Positions 1 to 5,060 of a stretch of DNA of 5,954 nucleotides are shown piece after piece. Source of the DNA: Lachnospiraceae bacterium (GTDB lineage: Bacteria > Bacillota > Clostridia > Lachnospirales > Lachnospiraceae); NCBI GenBank assembly GCA_017473665.1, contig JAFUKK010000001.1:1-5954 (forward strand), written 5' to 3'. The notes under the pieces were generated by a model. The model saw only the letters and a program-made list of their open reading frames with translations. It made no database searches and had not been told where the DNA came from. Position 1 is the stretch's first letter; every line of letters begins with the position of its first letter. The translations under genes were made by a program, and so were the position numbers.

Positions 1-286
1 CATCGGAGCATCCAAGAAGAATGTTTCCAGTATGTTTAATGCGGAGACGGTAATTATTGGATTTACTTCAGGTACCTTAGGTATATTGATTACCTATTTG
101 CTGTGTATTCCTATCAATATGATTATGCACAGTGTTACGGGAATTTCTAATTTAAATGCCGTTTTACCTGTATCGGTGGCTTTGATATTGATTGGTATCA
201 GTGTGATTCTGACCTTATTTGCCGGTATTATCCCTTCCAGAAGTGCGGCAAAGAAGGACCCTGTAGTGGCACTGCGGACAGAATAA
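1..286 (+). CDS. ABC transporter permease, FtsX/MacB-type, C-terminal fragment (5' end outside window)
   Basis: Only the last 94 complete codons are present; the reading frame is open from base 2, and base 1 ends a codon from upstream. The visible part begins IGASKKNVSSMFNAE, the cytoplasmic loop typical of FtsX-domain permeases just before the penultimate membrane segment. Two hydrophobic segments follow, one around GTLGILITYLLCIPIN and one around ALILIGISVILTLFAG. The protein ends IPSRSAAKKDPVVALRTE, the usual family ending (P-S-R-x-A-x-x-x-P-V-x-A-L-R). Such permeases pair with a LolD/MacB-like ATPase and act in peptide export or resistance, lipid or lipoprotein handling, or mechanotransmission to cell-wall enzymes; the substrate cannot be told from this piece. 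The start, the periplasmic domain and the partner ATPase lie upstream of the window. The ATG at base 32 is an internal Met, not a start. A terminator follows 10 bases after the stop. Confidence 0.88.
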   Translation, partial: IGASKKNVSSMFNAETVIIGFTSGTLGILITYLLCIPINMIMHSVTGISNLNAVLPVSVALILIGISVILTLFAGIIPSRSAAKKDPVVALRTE

Positions 287-296
287 TTGATTGATT

Positions 297-325
297 AAAC
301 GGACTGCCGGGGCAGTCCGTTTTTT
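297..325 (+). terminator. Intrinsic terminator of the permease gene
   Basis: A stem CGGACTGC (300-307) pairs with GCAGTCCG (312-319) around a CGGG loop. It is extended at its base by A-T pairs (297-299 with 320-322) and runs into six T residues at 320-325. It is a canonical rho-independent terminator 10 bases after the permease stop codon. A terminator with the same 8-bp stem follows the next gene. Confidence 0.9.
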
Positions 326-342
326 ATACCTGGGAAAACCTC

Positions 343-371
343 TTGTAAAAATAAAATAGCAATGCTATCAT
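343..371 (+). promoter_or_regulatory. Sigma-70/SigA-type promoter of the glycosyltransferase gene
   Basis: A -35 box TTGTAA (343-348) and a -10 box TATCAT (366-371) are separated by 17 bases, with an A-rich spacer. This predicts a transcript starting near 378 and a short leader of about 30 bases before the start at 408. A small palindrome ATAGC-AAT-GCTAT (356-368) overlaps the -10 region and could be an operator. The call rests on consensus matching only. Confidence 0.5.
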
Positions 372-407
372 CAATGTGAATACAGAATTTGATGCAGGAG
401 AGTGGAA

Positions 408-2048
408 ATGAAGCAAAATAAAGGAACTCTACGAGGCTGGGGATTTGGAATCTTTGTTTTATTATTGGCGGTGTTTTCTTTTTGTTATTGGTCCGGCAAA
501 AAAGAGATATGGTTTTGTGATGAAGTATATAGCTATGAATCTGCCAACGGCTTTGAACAGGAATGGCCGGCTACCAATGTGGATCAATGGATGTCGGGAA
601 AAGAAGTGGAGAAGTTTTTTTCTGCGGATTTGGACAGTCTGTCCTTAAACGATATTACGGTTCGTTTATATAATGATCATGTGCCCCTTTATTTTTGGCT
701 GTTTCGCATGGTCTCACTGTGGGTTTTTAAGGGCAGCGGAACCATATGGATTGGCCTTGGTATCAATTTGTTTTTCTATTTGGTTACTTTGGGACTTATT
801 TATAGAGTGTTTTATCATTTGACCAACAGTGCCTTCTTTGCAGCAGGGGTTGTGGGAGTGACCGGTATTTTGAATTGTCTGATGCTGGAACAGGCCATGA
901 CTTTACGGATGTATATAATGCTTCTTTGTCTGGAAGTTCTTTTAGTTTGGATAGGACTACAGATTTTACGCCAAATGGAAGAGGGTAAAATGTCGCTGAA
1001 AGCATTTGCTATTCTGTTTGGGGTGAGCCTTGCTGGATTTCTGACTCATTATCATTTTTGGGTCTTTTACGCGGCAACAGCCAGTGTATGCTGTATGTGG
1101 TTGCTCATTAGCAGTATCCGCAGAAAGAAGCTTTGGAAATCCTCGGAGTGCAAGATTGTGCTGGCATGGGTAGGAAATTTTGCTGCAGCCCTTTTGACAA
1201 CAATTATTATTTTCCCTTATTGTCGCTGGAATTTGAATCGGGGCAAGGGAGAGATGGCACTTCAATCGCTCTTTGTATTTTCAAAAGAAAAGATAGATCA
1301 TATTCTTTGGGGATATGAGCATCAGGTGGCAGCGGTGTTTGGAGACAACTTTCCAACGGTGATAGGATTGATATTTGTATTCGGCAGTATTTTAGGCGGA
1401 ATAATTGTCCTGTATAAGAAGAAAGAAATACAGCAAATGACAAGACTTTTGCTGGTATTTTTGATTTGTCAGGTATATCAGGTGATTGTATGCTTTACTT
1501 TCCCATCGGCGGCAGAAGAACGCTATCTGTGGGGTAGTTTTACGCTGGTGATGCTATGTATGTTTTACGGCATATATCTTTTGGTGCAGAGTTTGTTTCT
1601 GAGGATAAAAGGTGTCGGATACAGTAAAATTGTACAGGGAGTAGTTACTCTGGGGTTGTTTCTTTCTTTTGCAGTGGTTCAGGTGCTGGCAATTAACGGA
1701 GGAAGAGGAGTTGCCTATTTGTTCTATTCGGATAAGGATGTAGAGTTGCTGGAAACCCATGCAGCTACGCCCTGGGTGGTTTACGGTTCGGTAATGGATG
1801 CGTATTCCTATTATGATTTATTGATTCCCGAGCAGTTATGTTTTCTGACCCAGGAGGATACGCCGGAGGACGTGGCAGCCATTCAAAGAGTTTTAGAGGA
1901 GGGACAGTTTCTTTTATATACTACGGAAGGGTATTATCCTAAAGCGATGGAGTTTTTTGAAGCGGCATTGGAAAGAGAAATCACTGGTAAATATCTGATG
2001 CGAAGTACGAATCTATCGGTTTACCTGGTGGATGTGGCAACAGAATAA
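408..2048 (+). CDS. Polytopic GT-C-fold glycosyltransferase (PMT/ArnT-like family), 546 aa
   Basis: This is an integral membrane protein with about 11-12 predicted hydrophobic segments (e.g. residues 11-27, 112-133, 141-160, 166-187, 249-270, 315-335, 343-363, 376-396, 409-428) and a soluble C-terminal tail of about 105 residues. GT-C hallmarks are visible. An acidic pair D38-E39 in FCDEVYSY lies in the first external loop, where the catalytic Asp of the fold sits. There is also NDHVPLYFW (89-97, equivalent to the HPPLYY motif), LRMY (166-169), THYHFW (213-218) and EERYLW (370-375). Such enzymes transfer a sugar from a polyprenyl-phosphate donor to a lipid, glycan or protein acceptor on the outer membrane face; the sugar and acceptor here are unknown. 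I chose ATG 408 because AGGAGAG at 396-402 lies 7 bases upstream. A GTG at 402 is in frame but overlaps that RBS. The gene has its own promoter and terminator, so it appears monocistronic. Confidence 0.78.
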   Translation: MKQNKGTLRGWGFGIFVLLLAVFSFCYWSGKKEIWFCDEVYSYESANGFEQEWPATNVDQWMSGKEVEKFFSADLDSLSLNDITVRLYNDHVPLYFWLFRMVSLWVFKGSGTIWIGLGINLFFYLVTLGLIYRVFYHLTNSAFFAAGVVGVTGILNCLMLEQAMTLRMYIMLLCLEVLLVWIGLQILRQMEEGKMSLKAFAILFGVSLAGFLTHYHFWVFYAATASVCCMWLLISSIRRKKLWKSSECKIVLAWVGNFAAALLTTIIIFPYCRWNLNRGKGEMALQSLFVFSKEKIDHILWGYEHQVAAVFGDNFPTVIGLIFVFGSILGGIIVLYKKKEIQQMTRLLLVFLICQVYQVIVCFTFPSAAEERYLWGSFTLVMLCMFYGIYLLVQSLFLRIKGVGYSKIVQGVVTLGLFLSFAVVQVLAINGGRGVAYLFYSDKDVELLETHAATPWVVYGSVMDAYSYYDLLIPEQLCFLTQEDTPEDVAAIQRVLEEGQFLLYTTEGYYPKAMEFFEAALEREITGKYLMRSTNLSVYLVDVATE

Positions 2049-2061
2049 TAGATAAAGAAGG

Positions 2062-2087
2062 CGGACTGCTTTAGGCAGTCCGTTTTT
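2062..2087 (+). terminator. Intrinsic terminator of the glycosyltransferase gene
   Basis: A stem CGGACTGC (2062-2069) pairs with GCAGTCCG (2075-2082) around a TTTAG loop, followed by TTTTT (2083-2087). The 8-bp stem is identical to that of the terminator after the permease gene. It also lies at exactly the same distance from the stop codon. Confidence 0.9.
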
Positions 2088-2102
2088 CTTATGTAAAGTA
2101 AT

Positions 2103-2121
2103 TGTAAAATATTTTTTTACA
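2103..2121. repeat. A/T-rich inverted repeat, possible operator
   Basis: A perfect 7-5-7 inverted repeat, TGTAAAA-TATTT-TTTTACA, sits 15 bases after the terminator T-tract and directly next to a TATAAT hexamer (2122-2127). Its shape (TGTNA...TNACA) recalls GlnR/TnrA or CRP-like operators, but the half-site spacing is 19 overall instead of 17 or 16. I therefore do not assign a regulator. Confidence 0.4.
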
Positions 2122-2149
2122 TATAATTGATAGTAGGGCCAATAACAGT

Positions 2150-2176
2150 TTGTTACAATGAAGGTCTAAGTATAAA
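2150..2176 (+). promoter_or_regulatory. Candidate promoter of the transporter/DUF368 operon
   Basis: TTGTTA (2150-2155) and TATAAA (2171-2176) are separated by 15 bases, shorter than ideal. They would give a transcript from about 2183 with a leader of about 180 bases. An alternative is the perfect TATAAT at 2122-2127, but its only upstream candidate (TTGTAA, 2102-2107) is just 14 bases away. TAACA-GTT-TGTTA (2143-2155) is a small palindrome over the proposed -35 box. A promoter is needed somewhere here because a strong terminator precedes it; the exact boxes are uncertain. Confidence 0.35.
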
Positions 2177-2182
2177 GAAAGG

Positions 2183-2363
2183 GGCAAGGGTATCGAAATG
2201 GACGAAGGGGACAGTGATAGTACCAATAGAAATGCCATATCACTTTATTACATAGAACATTTGTCAGGGCATAGTCTGTGTTTGCTGGAATGAGCATGGG
2301 CTTTGCTTTTTTTGCATTTTTTAGGATGATAATTCATATGTGATGGGCGAGGAGAAACTGTTT
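2183..2363 (+). promoter_or_regulatory. Long untranslated leader of the transporter gene, possible attenuator or riboregulator
   Basis: Mutually exclusive pairings are possible. GATA (2216-2219) can pair with TATC at 2191-2194, extended by GGTA/TACC. Alternatively, AGTGATA (2213-2219) can pair with TATCACT (2238-2244) as a 7-bp stem. The 18-base loop of that stem carries ATGCC (2232-2236), complementary to GGCAT (2268-2272), so a pseudoknot is possible. Further on, AGCA (2293-2296) can pair with TGCT at 2283-2286 or at 2304-2307, the latter directly followed by T7 (2307-2313) and then T6 (2317-2322). These stems are short and chance is a real alternative. It matches no riboswitch consensus that I can recognise. 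Confidence 0.3.
2198..2293 (+). CDS. Possible 31-aa leader peptide with acidic N-terminus
   Basis: An ATG at 2198 opens a 31-codon frame ending at TGA 2291-2293. A weak RBS-like AAGGG (2186-2190) lies 7 bases upstream. The peptide begins MDEGDSDSTN and ends SLCLLE; it has no membrane segment or known motif. The stop codon overlaps the first base of the AGCA half-stem that precedes the T-runs, the arrangement expected if translation of the leader affected a downstream hairpin. It lies upstream of a putative Mg2+ transporter gene, and its acidic start resembles sequences known in E. coli to destabilise the translating ribosome at low Mg2+. A short open frame of this size can easily arise by chance, so expression is not established. 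Confidence 0.25.
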   Translation: MDEGDSDSTNRNAISLYYIEHLSGHSLCLLE

Positions 2364-3686
2364 ATGGAGAGTTCTATTGTATTTATAATTTTATTACAGG
2401 TGATTTTAATTTTTATGAATGCAATCTTTGCATGTGCGGAGATAGCAGTCATTTCAATGAATGATACAAAACTGGCCAGGATGGCGGCAGATGGGGATAA
2501 GAGAGCCCTTCGACTGGTCAAATTGACCAGCCAGCCGGCACGATTTCTGGCAACCATACAGGTAGCCATTACTTTATCAGGGTTTTTAGGCAGTGCTTTT
2601 GCAGCAGAAAATTTTTCGGGAGTAATAGTAGTAGCTCTGGTAGATTTTGGGGTGCCTCTTTCTGTGGAAGTTTTGGATTCTATTGCAGTGATTTTGATTA
2701 CCGTTATATTGTCCTACTTTACGTTGGTATTCGGAGAACTGGTACCCAAGCAGGTGGCCATGAGAAAGGCAGAACCTCTGGCATTATTATTGTCCACGTT
2801 GATTAGCGGAATTGCAAAGGTATTTGCTCCCTTGGTAAGTTTTCTTACCTTTTCCACAAATACTGTCCTACGAGTTTTCGGAATCGATCCTAATATAGAG
2901 GAGGATCAGGTCAGTGAGGAAGAAATCCGCATGATGGTGGATGTGGGAAGTGAGAAGGGCACTATTGATTGCGAAGAAAGAGAATTTATACAAAATGTAT
3001 TTGAATTTGATGATCTTTCGGCGGAGGAGATTATTACCCATAGAACAGAAGTGTTACTGCTGGATTTGAATGATTCGGAAGAGGTATGGAAAGAGATTAT
3101 CTCAAACAGTAGATATACCTTGTACCCCATTTGCGAGGGAACGGCGGATCGGGTTGTGGGGATTTTGAATACCAAGGATTATTTTCGCCTGGAGGTAAAA
3201 AGTAAGGAGAATATTATGCGGAATGCGGTTAAGGCTCCCTATTTTGTGCCGGATACTGTGAAGGCAGATACCTTGTTTAAGAATATGAGAAAGGGGCATC
3301 ATAATATTGCTATTGTAATGGATGAGTATGGTGGTATGAGCGGTATTATCACCATTAATGATTTGGTAACCCAGCTGGTAGGGGATTTAGGCAGTGAGGG
3401 AGAGACTGTAGAGCCCCATCCCATAAGAAAGCTGGAGGAGTATATGTGGGAAGTGCAAGGCAATGCCTGGTTGGATGAGGTGTCAGAGGAGTTGGGGATT
3501 ACGCTGGATGATGAGGAATTTGATACCTTCAGTGGGTTTATATTGCATCAGATGGGAAGTATTCCCGAGGATGGTGCGATAATCGAAATAGATGTTTTGG
3601 ATTTACATATTAGTGAGGCCAAGATAGTAAACCATCAGGTAGAAAAGGCAGTGGTTTGCCTAAAAACAGTGGAAGAAGGGAAATAG
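2364..3686 (+). CDS. CNNM/CorC (HlyC/CorC) family ion transporter: DUF21 + CBS pair + CorC_HlyC domain, 440 aa
   Basis: This is a membrane transporter of the CNNM/CorC family, usually linked to Mg2+ or Co2+ (often efflux), with some relatives exporting polyamines; the substrate here is inferred only. An N-terminal DUF21 membrane domain (about residues 1-190) contains FACAEIAVIS (22-31), FLATIQVAITLSGFLGSAFA (61-80) and the signature FGELVPK (123-129). Then come a Glu-rich linker, a CBS pair (about 218-340, with MDEYGGMSGIIT at 319-330) and a C-terminal CorC_HlyC domain (about 350-436). CBS pairs in this family commonly bind adenine nucleotides. The length is normal and all domains are complete. 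I chose ATG 2364 because GAGGAG (2349-2354) lies 9 bases upstream. Starts at GTG 2340 or ATG 2343 are in frame but have no good RBS. The gene is first in an operon with the DUF368 gene, behind an unusually long leader. Confidence 0.88.
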   Translation: MESSIVFIILLQVILIFMNAIFACAEIAVISMNDTKLARMAADGDKRALRLVKLTSQPARFLATIQVAITLSGFLGSAFAAENFSGVIVVALVDFGVPLSVEVLDSIAVILITVILSYFTLVFGELVPKQVAMRKAEPLALLLSTLISGIAKVFAPLVSFLTFSTNTVLRVFGIDPNIEEDQVSEEEIRMMVDVGSEKGTIDCEEREFIQNVFEFDDLSAEEIITHRTEVLLLDLNDSEEVWKEIISNSRYTLYPICEGTADRVVGILNTKDYFRLEVKSKENIMRNAVKAPYFVPDTVKADTLFKNMRKGHHNIAIVMDEYGGMSGIITINDLVTQLVGDLGSEGETVEPHPIRKLEEYMWEVQGNAWLDEVSEELGITLDDEEFDTFSGFILHQMGSIPEDGAIIEIDVLDLHISEAKIVNHQVEKAVVCLKTVEEGK

Positions 3687-3689
3687 GAA

Positions 3690-4538
3690 ATGAAGAAAAA
3701 CGTATCAGGGATAGGATTTATAATAAAAATAGTTCAGGGAGCCTTTATTGGTCTGGGTGCAGTGCTGCCGGGGATATCTGGAGGGGTACTCTGTGTCATC
3801 TTTGGTATTTATAAAACAATTATGGAATTTCTGGCGGAGCCCTTCCGCAATTTTAAGACCCATTTGCCAAAGCTTATTCCGGTAATGCTAGGTGTGGCAG
3901 TGGGATTTCTGGGGATTGCCAATGTGCTTTCCTTTTTCCTGGAAAAATACCCGGACCCATCGGTATGTCTGTTTGTGGGCTTAATTGGCGGTATGCTGCC
4001 GTCTCTTTTTCGGGAGGCAGGAGAACAGGGGCGCAATAAAGCATCCTATGTGTCCCTGTATGTGTCCATGGCGGTGGTGTTTACTCTGTTGGTGGTATTA
4101 GAGGTGTTGTCTGTGGAGATTACGCCTAATTTTGTTTGGTATTTATTCTGTGGCTTTGCACTGGCATTAAGTGTGATTGCACCGGGGATGAGTTTTTCTA
4201 CTTTGCTGATGCCTTTGGGATTGTATGAGCCCTTTGTGGCAGGTATCGGGCATTTAGATTTTACTATTCTGGTTCCCGGTGGTATTGGTGCATTGGCTAC
4301 CGTGATATTATTTTCCAAGGCAGTGAATGCACTGTTTAATAACCATTATTCTGTGGCATTTCATGGAATTATTGGTATTGTCATAGCAGCCACTGTTATG
4401 ATTATTCCTTTTACAGGATTTGTCGGGTCAGTTACTGCATTTTTGGTAAATATAGTCTGTCTGGGTGTGGGAGTAGTGGCAGCCTTGGGATTGGACCGAT
4501 TTAATCAGCGTTTCTCAGAAAAAAGTGCTATCGACTGA
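3690..4538 (+). CDS. popT: DUF368 membrane protein, PopT-type undecaprenyl-phosphate translocase, 282 aa
   Basis: DUF368 proteins have been identified as transporters that return undecaprenyl phosphate, the lipid carrier of wall polymers, from the outer to the inner face of the membrane. The sequence is hydrophobic throughout and of normal length. It carries the family signature GAFIGLGAVLPGISGG (17-32) and a second related motif ALSVIAPGMSFSTLLMPLGL (159-178). The two PG(I/M)S loops suggest an internal duplication with two similar halves. Other segments include SVCLFVGLIGGMLPSLF (91-107) and the last membrane span at about 242-266. The start at ATG 3690 is 3 bases after the transporter stop. 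Its RBS (GAAGGG, 3675-3680) lies inside the end of that gene, so translational coupling is likely. No terminator follows before the MIF-like gene, so some read-through is possible. The family call is strong; the carrier-lipid role and gene name come from characterised homologues. Confidence 0.86.
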   Translation: MKKNVSGIGFIIKIVQGAFIGLGAVLPGISGGVLCVIFGIYKTIMEFLAEPFRNFKTHLPKLIPVMLGVAVGFLGIANVLSFFLEKYPDPSVCLFVGLIGGMLPSLFREAGEQGRNKASYVSLYVSMAVVFTLLVVLEVLSVEITPNFVWYLFCGFALALSVIAPGMSFSTLLMPLGLYEPFVAGIGHLDFTILVPGGIGALATVILFSKAVNALFNNHYSVAFHGIIGIVIAATVMIIPFTGFVGSVTAFLVNIVCLGVGVVAALGLDRFNQRFSEKSAID

Positions 4539-4541
4539 GAA
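4512..4541. repeat. 7-bp inverted repeat at the end of the DUF368 gene
   Basis: TTCTCAG (4512-4518) and CTGAGAA (4535-4541) are perfect inverted copies 16 bases apart, spanning the stop codon. They overlap the -35 box proposed for the next gene. No T-tract follows, so this is not an intrinsic terminator. It could protect an mRNA 3' end, bind a regulator, or be chance. Confidence 0.35.
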
Positions 4542-4559
4542 TAGAAAAGTGTGTATAAT
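4531..4559 (+). promoter_or_regulatory. SigA-type promoter of the MIF-like gene
   Basis: TCGACT (4531-4536, four of six bases matching TTGACA) and a perfect TATAAT (4554-4559) are separated by 17 bases. The -35 box overlaps the last codons of the DUF368 gene. The predicted start is near 4566, giving a leader of about 40 bases with the strong RBS at 4592-4599. Confidence 0.5.
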
Positions 4560-4606
4560 AAAGGAGATAAATTTGATAAAGGAATAAAGTAAAAGGAGGA
4601 GTTGTT

Positions 4607-4948
4607 ATGCCGTTTATTGATTCTAAGATTACATTGCCCGTATCAGGGCAGCAGAAAGAGGTGCTGAAGGCTGAGTTGGGGAAAGCAGTTGCATTGTTGG
4701 GCAAGCCGGAAAGCTTTTTGATGGTAGGCTTTGAAGATAATTATGATTTGTATATGGGTGGTAAGAAGCTGGAGAAGGGTGCTTACGTAGCAGTGAGTCT
4801 TTTCGGTAATGCTTCTGCATCTGCCTATGAGAATATGACTGCCAAAATCTGTGAGCTCTATGAGAGAGAACTGGGAATTCCCGGTAATGCAGTGTATGTT
4901 ACCTATCATGGGGTCAATGACTGGGGCTGGAACGGCCGGAATTTCTAA
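4607..4948 (+). CDS. MIF/D-dopachrome tautomerase-like protein, 113 aa
   Basis: This is a member of the macrophage migration inhibitory factor branch of the tautomerase superfamily, small cytosolic proteins that form trimers and use an N-terminal proline as general base. Pro2 follows the initiator Met and would become the N-terminus after Met removal. Lys33 (in LLGKPESFLMVGFEDN) matches the active-site Lys32 of mature animal MIF. The region IPGNAVYVTYHGVNDWGWNG (91-110) matches the C-terminal active-site strand and ends GWNGRNF. The length fits the family (about 114-115). The CxxC redox motif of vertebrate MIF is absent, since no Cys lies in the equivalent region. The start is certain: AAAGGAGG (4592-4599) is 7 bases before ATG, a near-perfect RBS that suggests high expression. 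The physiological substrate in bacteria is unknown. Confidence 0.88.
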   Translation: MPFIDSKITLPVSGQQKEVLKAELGKAVALLGKPESFLMVGFEDNYDLYMGGKKLEKGAYVAVSLFGNASASAYENMTAKICELYERELGIPGNAVYVTYHGVNDWGWNGRNF

Positions 4949-4949
4949 G

Positions 4950-4968
4950 TGTTGACGCAGTGTCAACA
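4950..4968. promoter_or_regulatory. Perfect palindrome, probable operator at the regulator's promoter
   Basis: TGTTGAC-GCAGT-GTCAACA is a perfect 7-5-7 inverted repeat beginning 2 bases after the MIF-like gene. It contains a TTGACG -35-like hexamer (4952-4957), with TATGAG (4976-4981) 18 bases further. TAAAAT (4971-4976) is a poorer fit on spacing. The simplest reading is an operator over the promoter of the XRE gene, consistent with autoregulation. No T-tract follows, so it is not an intrinsic terminator. Confidence 0.5.
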
Positions 4969-5060
4969 AGTAAAATATGAGGTGTTGCTTTCCATTTTTG
5001 AAGATGGCGGCTACAATGAAGGTGAGCTGCAGCAAGCAAATATGGAAAGGAAGTATGATT

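Noticed and set aside
966..1265. 99-codon minus-strand frame inside the glycosyltransferase gene
   Set aside because: It is antisense to a convincing membrane-protein gene, has an irregular composition rich in Cys, Lys and Ser, and has no RBS.
2103..2121. GlnR/TnrA box
   Set aside because: The half-sites look similar, but total length is 19 instead of the canonical 17 bases, and no nitrogen genes are nearby.
2183..2290. Known Mg2+, Mn2+ or c-di-GMP riboswitch upstream of the transporter gene
   Set aside because: I could not find the conserved core motifs of the M-box, yybP-ykoY or GEMM classes; only generic short stems are seen.
2340..2363. Eight-residue N-terminal extension of the CNNM/CorC protein from GTG 2340 or ATG 2343
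   Set aside because: The nearest RBS-like AGGA is about 16 bases away, whereas GAGGAG is ideally placed for ATG 2364, which directly starts the hydrophobic segment.
4950..4968. Intrinsic terminator after the MIF-like gene
   Set aside because: The dyad is perfect but is followed by an A-rich stretch instead of a T-tract.
4643..5035. 130-codon open frame on the minus strand opposite the MIF-like gene
   Set aside because: It is fully antisense to a gene with clear family identity, would start with TTG, has no ribosome binding site, and shows no domain-like sequence.
4977..5060. Upstream extension of the XRE regulator by 28 codons
   Set aside because: No RBS precedes 4977, the extra residues do not belong to the HTH fold, and a good RBS precedes ATG 5061.
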